The notes beneath the pieces were generated by a model, which was given only the letters and a program-made list of their open reading frames with translations, was not told the origin of the DNA and did no database searches. Positions 45,844 to 55,275 of a stretch of 64,000 nucleotides of DNA are shown one piece after another (within the stretch, counting starts at the first letter, position 1; every line of letters begins with the position of its first letter). The translations under genes were made by a program, and so were the position numbers. The stretch is from Sporosarcina quadrami (lineage in GTDB: Bacteria > Bacillota > Bacilli > Bacillales_A > Planococcaceae): contig NZ_JACSQN010000001.1 of assembly GCF_014836615.1 (NCBI RefSeq), positions 1 to 64,000 on the forward strand, in the 5' to 3' direction.

Positions 45844-47082
45844 ATGTTGAAAAGTAATCGAAGTCGATTACAGGAGTTAATTGAACGGTTTAGTCAATTT
45901 GGTGCAACAGCAAATGGAGGTGTAACTCGTTTATCACTTTCAGACGAGGATGTATTAGCGAGAGACTATTTTTGTGAAGTATGCAAAGAGCTAGGTATGA
46001 CTATTCAGGTCGATGACATGGCCAATATTTATGCGACTCTACCAGGAAAAAAAGAGTGTCCCCCGATTGTTATAGGCTCTCATCTTGATTCAGTTGAAAA
46101 GGGAGGTAGGTTTGACGGAGTCTTAGGGATTTTAACTGCAATCGAGGCAATTCGAACGCTGCAAGAAAACGAAATTGAGCTTGAAATTCCATTAATGCTT
46201 GTTAATTTTACAAATGAAGAAGGTGCACGCTTCGATCCTGCGATGATGAGTTCTGGTGTTCTCGCTTCAAAATTTACAAAGGAAAAAATGCTACAATCTA
46301 CAGATAAGAATGGCATTACTTTCCAAGAAGCATTACAGGCAAGTGGATATGAAGGGCAGCAAGCAAATCGATTAATGGAAGCGCTTGCATATATTGAACT
46401 TCATATCGAACAAGGACCTGTGTTAGAAGCTACTCAACGTGATATAGGAGTCGTTGAAGGTGTATTAGGCATGGTGTGCTATGAAATAACAGTGACTGGT
46501 GAGTCGAATCACGCCGGCACAACGCCGATGAAGATGCGAAAAGATCCTATGATAGTGGCATCTCGTATCATTTCTTCATTACACGAGCAATTAGGTGAAA
46601 TTGACGATGAACTTGTTTTTACATTTGGTCGTATGAACGTTGCTCCTAATATTCATACCGTCATTCCGAACAAAGTGGTGTTCACAATCGATTCACGTCA
46701 TCAAAATCCAACGATTATGCGTGAAGTGGAAAAGCTATTGACGGGCTTACCTTCTGAGGAAAACGGGTGTCATATTCGACCGGTTAAGCTATGGGGCAGG
46801 GATACTGTAGTTTTTGATGCAGCTATTTGTGATGAAGTGGAGAAATCATGCCAGAACTTAGGGTATACGTCTAATCGGATGTACAGCGGTGCTGGGCACG
46901 ATGCGCAGTTTATCGCGGGTTTCATCCCATCAGCAATGATTTTTGTTCCGAGTATTAACGGGAAAAGTCATTGCGAAGAGGAAGAAACGACATATGAAGA
47001 TTGTGCGAAAGGGTCTGACGTGTTAGTCGCATCGGTGTTGTCACTTCAAAAGAAGCTAAGTCTTGCAGAAAATGTGCACTGA
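45844..47082 (+). CDS. Beta-ureidopropionase-like carbamoylase (M20 amidase)
   Basis: A 412-residue Zn-dependent amidase of the hydantoinase/carbamoylase family. Metal ligands are in IGSHLDSVEKGGRFDGVLG and NFTNEEGARF; ELHIEQGP and SGAGHDAQFIA are also typical. Given preTA and dihydropyrimidinase next door, it probably hydrolyses N-carbamoyl-beta-alanine to beta-alanine, CO2 and ammonia. Allantoate or N-carbamoyl-amino acids are alternatives. ATG at 45844 is better spaced from AGAGAGGA than TTG at 45838. Confidence 0.87.
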   Translation: MLKSNRSRLQELIERFSQFGATANGGVTRLSLSDEDVLARDYFCEVCKELGMTIQVDDMANIYATLPGKKECPPIVIGSHLDSVEKGGRFDGVLGILTAIEAIRTLQENEIELEIPLMLVNFTNEEGARFDPAMMSSGVLASKFTKEKMLQSTDKNGITFQEALQASGYEGQQANRLMEALAYIELHIEQGPVLEATQRDIGVVEGVLGMVCYEITVTGESNHAGTTPMKMRKDPMIVASRIISSLHEQLGEIDDELVFTFGRMNVAPNIHTVIPNKVVFTIDSRHQNPTIMREVEKLLTGLPSEENGCHIRPVKLWGRDTVVFDAAICDEVEKSCQNLGYTSNRMYSGAGHDAQFIAGFIPSAMIFVPSINGKSHCEEEETTYEDCAKGSDVLVASVLSLQKKLSLAENVH

Positions 47083-47138
47083 CAAATAAGCCTACTGTAC
47101 GTAAAGCTTATATTCACTACTGGAAAGGTGAGGATCGT

Positions 47139-48548
47139 ATGAAAAAACTAATTACTGGTGGACTAATAACGACAGCGACAGACATGTATGAGGCGGATAT
47201 TTTAATTGAAAACGGTAAAATTGTACAAATCGGAAAAAACTTAGCAGCTGATGGAGCGGAAATTGTAGATGCAACTGGTCAATACGTCATGCCTGGAGGA
47301 ATTGACCCGCATACGCATTTGGATATGCCGTTTAACAATACAGTGACAGACGACGATTGGGAATCAGGTACAATTGCGGCTGCTTTTGGTGGAACGACAA
47401 CTATTTTAGATTTTTGTTTATCTGCAGGAGAAGAAAAGCTAACGACCGCAGTTGACAAGTGGCATGAAAAAGCAAAAGGCAAATCGGCAATCGATTATGG
47501 TTTTCATTTGATGATCAGCGATTTGACGCCTGAAACAGAAACCGAGTTGCCGCTATTGCTAGAACGGGAAGGAATTACATCTGTCAAAGTGTTCATGGCT
47601 TATGCAAAAGAATTTCAAGCGACGGATCGTACGCTGTTTAAAGCCTTTAAAATTGCAAAAGACATGAACGCAGTAGTTATGGTGCACTGCGAGAACGGCT
47701 CAGTCATCGATGAGTTAGTGGAAGAGGCGAAGCAAGCCGGTCAAACTGCGCCGATATACCATGCATTGACACGTCCAGCGGAATTAGAAGGCGAAGCGAC
47801 GAAACGGGCCATTGAACTGGCACATATCGCAGGTGCCAAGCTGTATGTAGTGCATGTGACGTGCAAAGAAGCGCTCGATGAAATTATTTCAGCGCGTGAA
47901 AAAGGCTATGACGTTTACGGGGAAACGTGCCCACCTTACTTGACGCTTGATCAGTCAGCGTTAGCGCAACCGGGCTTTGAAGGAGCGAAATATGTTTGGT
48001 CGCCACCACTGCGTCCGAAATATCATCAAGAGCATTTATGGAATGCGTTAAAAGCAAAACAACTTCAAACGATTGGTTCTGACCAATGTTCATTTAGTTT
48101 TAACGGGAAAAAGCAATTAGGGTTACATGACTTCTCTAAGATTCCGAATGGAGGACCGTTTATCGAAGATCGTTTCAGCATTTTATACTCTGAAGGAGTT
48201 GCAAAAGGGCGAATTTCCATACATGACTTCGTCGATATGATTTCGACGAGTGCCGCTAAAATTTTTGGTTTATATCCACAAAAAGGAACGATTGCAGTTG
48301 GTTCAGATGCGGATATCGTTATTTTTGATCCGACAGTAAAACGTGAGATCTCAGCCGAAACCCACCACATGAATGTCGACTACAACGCCTATGAAGGCTG
48401 GGAAGTGACAGGTGAGCCGATTAGTGTGCTTGTGCGCGGCGAATACGTCATAAAAAACAAACAATTTGTTGGAGTAGTAGGCAGTGGCAAATACATTAAG
48501 CGAGCTTTAAAGGTGAAGCCGAAAACTGCAGAAACGATAAACGCTTAA
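47139..48548 (+). CDS. hydA: Dihydropyrimidinase
   Basis: A 469-residue cyclic amidohydrolase opening dihydrouracil/dihydrothymine to the N-carbamoyl beta-amino acid. The metal-binding GGIDPHTHLDMPF, the carboxylated-Lys segment SVKVFMAYAKEF, HCENGSVI, VVHVTCKEA and GSDQCSFSF are all present. AAGGTGAGG precedes the ATG. It lies in an operon with the carbamoylase and preT-preA. Confidence 0.93.
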   Translation: MKKLITGGLITTATDMYEADILIENGKIVQIGKNLAADGAEIVDATGQYVMPGGIDPHTHLDMPFNNTVTDDDWESGTIAAAFGGTTTILDFCLSAGEEKLTTAVDKWHEKAKGKSAIDYGFHLMISDLTPETETELPLLLEREGITSVKVFMAYAKEFQATDRTLFKAFKIAKDMNAVVMVHCENGSVIDELVEEAKQAGQTAPIYHALTRPAELEGEATKRAIELAHIAGAKLYVVHVTCKEALDEIISAREKGYDVYGETCPPYLTLDQSALAQPGFEGAKYVWSPPLRPKYHQEHLWNALKAKQLQTIGSDQCSFSFNGKKQLGLHDFSKIPNGGPFIEDRFSILYSEGVAKGRISIHDFVDMISTSAAKIFGLYPQKGTIAVGSDADIVIFDPTVKREISAETHHMNVDYNAYEGWEVTGEPISVLVRGEYVIKNKQFVGVVGSGKYIKRALKVKPKTAETINA

Positions 48549-48576
48549 GTAATCAATTGATGAGGGGGAATGTCTA

Positions 48577-49920
48577 ATGAGTTCGCAACTCGAACGTAAT
48601 TTCGTAGAAATGACAGCTAGGATGACGAAAAATGAAGCAATGGATGAAGCGAATCGCTGTTTGTATTGTTATGACGCACCTTGTATTACGGCGTGTCCAA
48701 CAAGTATCCAAGTTCCGAATTTCATTAAGAAAATTGCTTCCAATAATATGAAAGGTTCCGCTATGACGATTATGGAAGCCAATCCGATAGGTGCGAGCTG
48801 TGCGCGCGTCTGCCCGACGGAAGTGTTGTGTGAAGGAGCATGTGTGTTAAATGCATCGACGAAACCTATTAAAATAGGGCAATTACAACGATATGCGACA
48901 GATTGGGCGATCGACTCGGGCGTTCAGCTATTCAAACAAGGTGAAGCAAATGGGCAAAAGGTGGCGATTGTTGGTTCGGGTCCAGCGGGTCTTTCAGCAG
49001 CGCGTGAACTGAGTCGCTTAGGCTATAGCGTTACGATTTTTGAAGCTGAAGCAAAAGCGGGTGGTTTGAACGCTTACGGCATTGTGTCGTTCAGATTACC
49101 GAATGATGTAGTGGAATGGGAAGTCGATCAAGTTGTAAAACTCGGAGTGGAGATTAAAACGAACACAAGAGTAGGTGTGGATATTTCTGCAGATGAAATT
49201 TTAGCGCAATATGACAGCGTTATTTTAGCGGTCGGTATGGGAGCAGTACCTAATCTTGGTATTATTGGGGAAGAATTAGATGGCGTTCATGATGCAATCA
49301 AGTTCGTAAAAGATACAAAAATGGGTGTGTTGACAGAAGAGTTAATTGGTAAGCGTGTTGCGGTTATTGGAGCTGGTAATACAGCGATTGATGGAGCAAC
49401 ATGTGCTGTCCGTCTAGGTGCATCGGAAGTTGATATTCTGTACAGAAGAACCGAAAAAGAAATGACTGCTTACCAATATGAATATGAATTTGCCAAGCAA
49501 GATGGCGTAGGATTCAAGTGGTTAACAGCACCAAAACAGATTATTGGTAATGAGTTTGGAAAAGTGATCGGACTAGAATGCGTCAAGATGAGACTTGGAG
49601 AGGCAGGTGCGGATGGAAGACAACGACCTGAAGTTATCGAAGGATCTGAGTTCGTACTGGAAGTAGATGCAGTTATTAAAGCAATTGGTCAAACGCGCTT
49701 TGTCTCGCTCGTTGAAGCATTTGGCTTACAGCATACAGACGGAGTTGTGGACATTGACGAAACGACAATGCAAACATCGAATGATAAAGTGTTTGCCTGT
49801 GGGGATGTTGTGTTCGGCAATGGACAGGGCGAAGCGATGGTAGTAACTGCTGCACAGCAAGGGAAAGATGCTGCATACATGATTCATGAACGTTTAAGAA
49901 AACCGAGCGAGATTGCATAG
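48577..49920 (+). CDS. preT: NAD-dependent dihydropyrimidine dehydrogenase subunit PreT
   Basis: A 447-residue GltD-like flavoprotein. The N-terminal Cys-rich region (CLYCYDAPCITACPTSIQVP, CARVCPTEVLCEGACVL) binds two 4Fe-4S clusters. Two Rossmann motifs bind FAD (VAIVGSGPAGLSAAREL) and NAD(P)H (VAVIGAGNTAIDGA). With PreA it reduces uracil and thymine, the first step of the reductive pathway. It is the homologue of the N-terminal half of mammalian DPD. Confidence 0.93.
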   Translation: MSSQLERNFVEMTARMTKNEAMDEANRCLYCYDAPCITACPTSIQVPNFIKKIASNNMKGSAMTIMEANPIGASCARVCPTEVLCEGACVLNASTKPIKIGQLQRYATDWAIDSGVQLFKQGEANGQKVAIVGSGPAGLSAARELSRLGYSVTIFEAEAKAGGLNAYGIVSFRLPNDVVEWEVDQVVKLGVEIKTNTRVGVDISADEILAQYDSVILAVGMGAVPNLGIIGEELDGVHDAIKFVKDTKMGVLTEELIGKRVAVIGAGNTAIDGATCAVRLGASEVDILYRRTEKEMTAYQYEYEFAKQDGVGFKWLTAPKQIIGNEFGKVIGLECVKMRLGEAGADGRQRPEVIEGSEFVLEVDAVIKAIGQTRFVSLVEAFGLQHTDGVVDIDETTMQTSNDKVFACGDVVFGNGQGEAMVVTAAQQGKDAAYMIHERLRKPSEIA

Positions 49921-49935
49921 GAAGGGGGATGTAAA

Positions 49936-51198
49936 ATGGCAGACTTACGAATTGATTTAGCGGGGATCAAATCACCGAATCCATTTTGGTTAGCGTCAGC
50001 ACCACCGACTAATTCAGGCTATCAAGTGCAACGCGCCTTTGAAGCAGGATGGGGCGGGGCTGTTTGGAAGACGCTGGGCGAACCGATTTTGAATGTTTCT
50101 TCGCGCTTTGCCGCTGTTAGTTTTAACGGCCAGCGAGTAGCGGGCTTTAATAATATTGAGCTCATTACGGATCGACCATTAGAAGTTAATTTACAAGAAA
50201 TTCTTGAAACGAAGAAACGGTTTCCTAATCATGCAATTATCGCTTCTTTAATGGTAGAGCCAAAGCAGGAAAAGTGGCACGAGATTGTGAAAAAAGTTGA
50301 AGCTGTCGGAGTGGATGGGCTAGAGCTGAATTTTGGTTGTCCGCACGGAATGGCGGAACGAGGAATGGGGTCTGCCTCCGGTCAAGTGCCTGAATTGGTG
50401 GAACGACAAACGCACTGGGTGAAAGAAGTTGCACGTACACCAGTCATCGTCAAGCTTACACCGAACATTACGGATATAACGATGACAGCGGAAGCGGCAG
50501 TACGTGGCGGGGCAGATGCGATCAGTATGATCAATACGATTAATAGTTTAGCAGGTGTCGATCTGGACTCTTGGAACACTGTGCCTCATGTTGGTGGAAA
50601 AGGGGCGCATGGTGGCTATTGTGGTCCGGCGGTCAAACCGATTGCGCTAAACATGGTCGCTGAATGTGCACGAAATCGTTTCGTAAATGTACCGATTTCA
50701 GGAATCGGTGGCATTTCAAATTGGCAAGACGCTGCGGAGTTCATGCTCATGGGTGCGACAGGTGTGCAAGTTTGTACAGCGGCAATGCATCACGGATTTA
50801 GCATTGTCGAAGACATGATTGATGGTCTTAATAATTATTTGGATGACAAAGGGATTGCTTCTGTCATGGATTTAGTCGGTCAATCAGTTCAACGTTACTC
50901 TAACTGGGGTGACTTGGATTTAAACTATAACATTGTTGCTGAGATTAATAACGATGTTTGTATTAACTGTAATAAGTGCCATATTGCGTGTGAAGATACG
51001 TCACATCAATGTATTGACATGTACACAGAGAGTGGTCGACCGATGCTGAAAGTGCGTGAAGTGGATTGCGTTGGCTGTAATTTATGCGCAATCGTGTGTC
51101 CAGTAGACGGTGCGATTTCAATGGTTGAAAGAAGGTCGACGATTCCACCAATGACATGGAACGAAAGACAATCACTTATTAGCAATTTTTCACGTTAA
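49936..51198 (+). CDS. preA: NAD-dependent dihydropyrimidine dehydrogenase subunit PreA
   Basis: A 420-residue subunit with a dihydroorotate-dehydrogenase-like FMN barrel (about 1-310): NPFWLASAPPTNSG at the N-terminus, the LNFGCPHGM active-site region and ISGIGGISNWQDAAEF for FMN phosphate. The C-terminus has two 4Fe-4S motifs, CINCNKCHIACEDTSHQC and CVGCNLCAIVCP. It is the catalytic partner of PreT, 15 bases upstream. Confidence 0.95.
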   Translation: MADLRIDLAGIKSPNPFWLASAPPTNSGYQVQRAFEAGWGGAVWKTLGEPILNVSSRFAAVSFNGQRVAGFNNIELITDRPLEVNLQEILETKKRFPNHAIIASLMVEPKQEKWHEIVKKVEAVGVDGLELNFGCPHGMAERGMGSASGQVPELVERQTHWVKEVARTPVIVKLTPNITDITMTAEAAVRGGADAISMINTINSLAGVDLDSWNTVPHVGGKGAHGGYCGPAVKPIALNMVAECARNRFVNVPISGIGGISNWQDAAEFMLMGATGVQVCTAAMHHGFSIVEDMIDGLNNYLDDKGIASVMDLVGQSVQRYSNWGDLDLNYNIVAEINNDVCINCNKCHIACEDTSHQCIDMYTESGRPMLKVREVDCVGCNLCAIVCPVDGAISMVERRSTIPPMTWNERQSLISNFSR

Positions 51199-51251
51199 CA
51201 AGGTAAATGTATGTGCATACACTGGAAATCTACAATAGGGGAGAGACATGT

Positions 51252-52724
51252 ATGGCGAATGGTGGGAATTATTTAAAGTCACCAGATTTACTTCCAGTTA
51301 CACATCAAAAAAGAAGCGTTGGAACATTTGGTTTTGCGGTAATTTGGATTGGTATGGCGATCGTCTTAGCCGCCTTTGCAATTGGCGGCGCAGCTATTAT
51401 GAGTTTATCATTGCCGATGGTCATTTTAGCTACATTACTAGGCTCCATTTTAATCGGTATACTTATGACGTTGATAGGCGATATCGGTGTCGAGCACGGT
51501 CTATCCTTCCCGGTTTATATGCGTGCACCTTTTGGAACATTCGGCACGCATATACCATCGCTCGTGCGAGGAGTGACAGCAGCTTGTTGGTTTGGACTTA
51601 ACACTTATTTTGGTGCAATGGCCATTAATGGGATTTTGAATTTATTATTCGGCTTTAATAATTGGTTTATTTGTTTCATCATTTTTGCAGCATTACAGTT
51701 ATTTAATACATCTCTTGGCATTAAATCCATTGAGCGTTTTGCGGATTTTGCAGCGCCTGTTATTATTTTAATAGCGATTTGGATGTACATTGCACTTGCT
51801 GGAAATGCGACTTCTCAAGGGAAAGATGTTTGGACGTGGGTAGAGTCTCCGACGACAGGTATCGCAGCTTTTACAGCATTCATGGTCGTCATGATGGCGA
51901 ATATGGGTTTCTGGGCAACGTTAGCTGCTGATATGCCGACACTATCCCGATTTTTTAAAGCGCCAAAAAACGAACGCAATTGGTTCAAGCGCAATAAAAC
52001 ACAGTTAGTCGGCTCGTTAATCGTCATGCCGATTACAAATACATTTATCGTAACAATCGGTGCAGTTGCATATATGGCGGTCGCTTCTGCTGATCCGATC
52101 AATGCATTGCAAGAAAGTGCCAGTGGAATTGTGCTAGGAATTTTATTGCTTATGATTGTGTTGGCGCAATGGTCAACAAACACATCTGCGAACGTAGTTC
52201 CTGCAGCAACGATTTTCTCGAACATCGGCGGGCCGAAAGTGCCGTTCTGGGCAGCTGTTATTATTGCGGGAATTATCGGGATACTAGCGCAACCGTGGAG
52301 TTTGTTCGGTGTCTTAGTGAGTGCGCTACTAATTATAGGAGGCATTTTAACGGCAATTGTTGGAATCCTCTTTGCGGATTATTACTTAATTCGTAAGCGT
52401 AGGGTGAATGTAAAAGATCTCTACGAGCTAGACGGTCAATATAAGTATATGAACGGCTTTAACTTAGCTGGGCTAATCGCTTGGATAATTGGTGGAGCTT
52501 TAGCAAATATGTTCCCGACATATTCTGCATTAGTCGGATTTTTCGCGGGAGCCATTGTTTATTATGGTTTGGCGAAATATTGGTGGTTTAAAAAGTACCC
52601 GCAAGCCGAGCTTGTGAATCCAAGTGATGCCGAGTATTTAGGTATAACTGTAGGTCATGATTGGGACGATATCGTTGAACAGGAGATTGAAGTAAAAAGG
52701 GGTATATTGGAAAGTGGGGTTTGA
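51252..52724 (+). CDS. NCS1-family nucleobase permease
   Basis: A 490-residue membrane protein with about 12 helices. The N-terminal LKSPDLLPVTHQKRSVGTFGFAVIWIGMAI and the GLSFPVYMRAPFGTFGTHIPSL segment are typical of NCS1 transporters for uracil, allantoin, cytosine or hydantoin. The cluster makes uracil/thymine uptake likely. The ATG at 51252 is preferred to an upstream ATG at 51207, which would add a non-homologous leader. A small gene follows. Confidence 0.9.
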   Translation: MANGGNYLKSPDLLPVTHQKRSVGTFGFAVIWIGMAIVLAAFAIGGAAIMSLSLPMVILATLLGSILIGILMTLIGDIGVEHGLSFPVYMRAPFGTFGTHIPSLVRGVTAACWFGLNTYFGAMAINGILNLLFGFNNWFICFIIFAALQLFNTSLGIKSIERFADFAAPVIILIAIWMYIALAGNATSQGKDVWTWVESPTTGIAAFTAFMVVMMANMGFWATLAADMPTLSRFFKAPKNERNWFKRNKTQLVGSLIVMPITNTFIVTIGAVAYMAVASADPINALQESASGIVLGILLLMIVLAQWSTNTSANVVPAATIFSNIGGPKVPFWAAVIIAGIIGILAQPWSLFGVLVSALLIIGGILTAIVGILFADYYLIRKRRVNVKDLYELDGQYKYMNGFNLAGLIAWIIGGALANMFPTYSALVGFFAGAIVYYGLAKYWWFKKYPQAELVNPSDAEYLGITVGHDWDDIVEQEIEVKRGILESGV

Positions 52725-52726
52725 CT

Positions 52727-52933
52727 ATGTCTGAGTATCTATTGAGTCTGGACGAAATGAAACAAGTGGATGCCTATTTAGACAAAGGTTTTCAAGTCCA
52801 TTCTGTGAATGAGAATCTAAGTGGGATGTTTGTCGAATTTAAACGGCTTGAAGAAGTAGTTAGTTTGCAGATTTTAACAGCCGAAGCTCGCAAATATTTT
52901 GCAGCAAAGCTTCTCGAACAATCGATGTTTTAG
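52727..52933 (+). CDS. Small conserved-looking protein of the pyrimidine cluster
   Basis: A 68-residue soluble protein (MSEYLLSLDEMKQVDAYLDK at the start) beginning 2 bases after the permease stop, with AAAGTGGGG as a ribosome binding site. The last gene of the operon before a terminator. Acidic at the N-terminus with a helical C-terminus. No family recognised; function unknown. Confidence 0.7.
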   Translation: MSEYLLSLDEMKQVDAYLDKGFQVHSVNENLSGMFVEFKRLEEVVSLQILTAEARKYFAAKLLEQSMF

Positions 52934-52962
52934 GAAGATACATCAATTTAATAGGAAGATAG

Positions 52963-53007
52963 GAAAACTCTATTCTGTTTCTTATTAGAATAGAGTTTTC
53001 GCTTTTT
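52963..53007 (+). terminator. Terminator after the pyrimidine operon
   Basis: GAAAACTCTATTCT (52963-52976) pairs perfectly with AGAATAGAGTTTTC (52987-53000), then GCTTTTTTG. The next 165 bases to the resA-like gene hold nothing I can name. Confidence 0.9.
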
Positions 53008-53172
53008 TGTTTGGTAATCACGTACTATAAAGAAACCGTCTATGCGTCGGACTAATTTGTTTTGTAATAATAATGTTATGGTATAACTCCCGACTTCAAT
53101 TAGTTTGAATTTGTATAGTGTATAGTGGCAAAAAGTATTTCTGCACCCATTAAAGTGCCGATTTGGTTCAAA

Positions 53173-53709
53173 TTAATTCGGTTTAATGCTTTCCATATAT
53201 TCTTGAATGTCTTTTTCACTCATTTCACCCGTAATGATTTTCGCGATTTTCCCTTCAGGATCAATGAGTAAAGTGGTAGGCAGTGGTTTCACATTATAAG
53301 CTTGCATGACACTTTTCGTTTTATCAATTAACGTAGGAAAAACCATTCCGTATTGGTCAGCGAAGCTTCGAACTTTTAAATCGGACTCGGAAATGTTGAC
53401 AGCTAAGATTTGAACTCCTTGATTTTTATAAACCTCATATTGTCTTCCCATTGCCGGCATCTCTTTTTTACATGGAGCACACCATGTCCCCCAAAAGTTT
53501 AAAAATACACCTTGCCCCTTATAATCAGAAAGTTGATGACTATTTCCATTTAAATCGGTTAACTTGAAATCTGGTGCATCATCACCTACTTTCAGGATGT
53601 TTTGTGTCTCTCTTGTCAATCCGCTATATATTGTAAAAACAATAGCACCTGCTAACGCGAGTAACACAATTGACCTGATAATTAATCGCTTCCTTTTTTT
53701 GTTGTTCAA
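53173..53709 (-). CDS. ResA-like extracytoplasmic thiol-disulfide oxidoreductase
   Basis: A 178-residue membrane-anchored thioredoxin of the TlpA/ResA type. The N-terminal anchor is about 9-27 (IRSIVLLALAGAIVFTIYS). The active site is WGTWCAPCKKE, and the central insertion and LPTTLLIDPEGKI match ResA. ResA reduces apocytochrome c on the outer face of the membrane, receiving electrons from CcdA. A ccdA gene is 4 kb away on the other strand. It shares a promoter-region motif with the kinase operon. Confidence 0.88.
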   Translation of the reverse strand: MNNKKRKRLIIRSIVLLALAGAIVFTIYSGLTRETQNILKVGDDAPDFKLTDLNGNSHQLSDYKGQGVFLNFWGTWCAPCKKEMPAMGRQYEVYKNQGVQILAVNISESDLKVRSFADQYGMVFPTLIDKTKSVMQAYNVKPLPTTLLIDPEGKIAKIITGEMSEKDIQEYMESIKPN

Positions 53710-53771
53710 TTTTTATCCTTACCTCCCATTGCTTTATTGTTAAAATATTTAGGACATGCTTATGAAGCTCA

Positions 53772-53803
53772 ACTATACTAAATGAATATCAAAAAATTAT
53801 GCA
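53772..53803 (-). promoter_or_regulatory. Shared 32-bp motif, copy for the resA-like gene
   Basis: On the minus strand this reads TGCATAATTTTTTGATAT and continues to TAGTATAGT. It matches the copy at 53846-53877 at 23 of 32 positions. Confidence 0.6.
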
Positions 53804-53845
53804 TTCACAAAGCTGTCATCATTGGATAACGGTAAGACACTGTTG

Positions 53846-53877
53846 TGCATAATTTTTTCACATCTTTTCTTTATACT
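53846..53877 (+). promoter_or_regulatory. Shared 32-bp motif, copy for the kinase/regulator operon
   Basis: TGCATAATTTTTTCACAT followed by TTATACT (likely -10), 27 bases before the kinase start. It matches the motif before the multicopper oxidase (58500-58531) at 26 of 32 positions. Confidence 0.65.
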
Positions 53878-53903
53878 AAAAACGTAAGGGAGGACAAAGT
53901 ATT

Positions 53904-55259
53904 GTGAACAGAATTTCCACTAAGTTAACGTCCTATTTTTTTATTTCTGTATTAATTATGGAAACTACATTGATGCTATATCTTCACCAAAATATTATTC
54001 ACTCTAGAATTGACGAAGAATTCTCGAGGTTGATAGCGACCGGATCTAATCATCGGGATGTTTTAACCGAATATTATTCTGATACAACAATGAAGCATAT
54101 CGTTTTAATGGAGACGGACGGGGAACGAGAAGTACTTATAACTGATCCCCAAGGTGACATTATCGAAAGTTCTGTCGAGAATATTAATGAGCTAACAAAA
54201 TACGTACCAAGAATAGAAAAGACTTTAAAGGATGAAATAGTTGTTTCTGATTGGAAGGATTCCCCTTATATCATCAGTATTCACCCATATAAAGTTAATG
54301 CACAACAAGCAGGCTATGTAATTATGTTTCAAAGCACAAAAGCAGTTGAACAATTGGTTGCAAAATTGAACATGCATTTTGGTATGGCTGGTATTACAAG
54401 TGTTGTTGTTATATTTCTCATCTACGCAATACTTTCAAAGTTCCTTACACGGCCTTTAATTCGGATGAAAGAAGCTACTGAAAAATTGAGTAAAGGAGAT
54501 TTCGATGTAAGTCTTCCGTTCATTGGGAAGGATGAGCTTGGCGAATTATCCGGTTCCATTCAGAAGCTTGCAGATGATTTGGAAAGACTGAAAGCAGAAC
54601 GAAATGAATTTTTAGCATCTATTGCTCATGAGTTGAGTACGCCACTAACATATCTAATTGGCTATTCAAAAGTTGCGATGCGACAAGGTCTTAATGAACA
54701 GGAACGTACACATTATCTTGAAATAATAATAGAAGAGTCCAATCGAATGAAAGAACTTGTGAAAAATTTATTAGACTTAGCCAAATTGGATGAAAATACG
54801 TACACGGTAACTAAAGAGAACTATTCTGCGCGTCCATTTTTAGAGAATATTTTCCAACTCGTAAAGCCTTCGTTCAATTTAAAAAATATTCGACTAGACT
54901 TTACCTATGATAGTGAATTACAAATCTACGCCGATTCATTACGCTTAGAACAAGTGATATTGAATCTATTAGATAATGCATTAAAATATTCAAATGAACA
55001 TTCAACTGTCACTTTGGAAGCATTTAAGAAAGAAGAAACAACAGTTATTAAGATTACAGATGAAGGTATTGGCATATCAAAGGAGGATATTGAGTTGATC
55101 TTTGAAAAGCTATACCGAGTAGAGAAATCCCGATCACGCGCATATGGAGGGTCGGGAATTGGTCTCGCTGTCGTAAAGGAATTAATTGATGCGCACGGCG
55201 GAAGTATCGAAGTACTTAGTGACGTAGGAAAAGGAAGTACATTTATTGTGAAGATATAG
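53904..55259 (+). CDS. Sensor histidine kinase of a two-component system
   Basis: A 451-residue membrane kinase: first helix about 9-28, an extracytoplasmic sensor domain (about 30-155), second helix about 160-178, HAMP, HisKA with the phospho-acceptor H242 in ASIAHELSTPLTYL, and an HATPase with N, G1 and G2 boxes (NLLDNALKYS, DEGIGISKEDI, GGSGIGLAVV). GTG start at 53904 with GGGAGGAC upstream. The stimulus is unknown; the neighbouring copper/thiol genes suggest metal or redox stress. Confidence 0.92.
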   Translation: MNRISTKLTSYFFISVLIMETTLMLYLHQNIIHSRIDEEFSRLIATGSNHRDVLTEYYSDTTMKHIVLMETDGEREVLITDPQGDIIESSVENINELTKYVPRIEKTLKDEIVVSDWKDSPYIISIHPYKVNAQQAGYVIMFQSTKAVEQLVAKLNMHFGMAGITSVVVIFLIYAILSKFLTRPLIRMKEATEKLSKGDFDVSLPFIGKDELGELSGSIQKLADDLERLKAERNEFLASIAHELSTPLTYLIGYSKVAMRQGLNEQERTHYLEIIIEESNRMKELVKNLLDLAKLDENTYTVTKENYSARPFLENIFQLVKPSFNLKNIRLDFTYDSELQIYADSLRLEQVILNLLDNALKYSNEHSTVTLEAFKKEETTVIKITDEGIGISKEDIELIFEKLYRVEKSRSRAYGGSGIGLAVVKELIDAHGGSIEVLSDVGKGSTFIVKI

Positions 55260-55275
55260 CGAGGGTGGAGTTTTA

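Noticed and set aside
45844-47082. Allantoate amidohydrolase (purine catabolism) for the M20 hydrolase
   Set aside because: PucR regulators allow this, but preTA and dihydropyrimidinase in the same operon fit pyrimidine breakdown better, and no allantoinase or ureidoglycolate genes are near.
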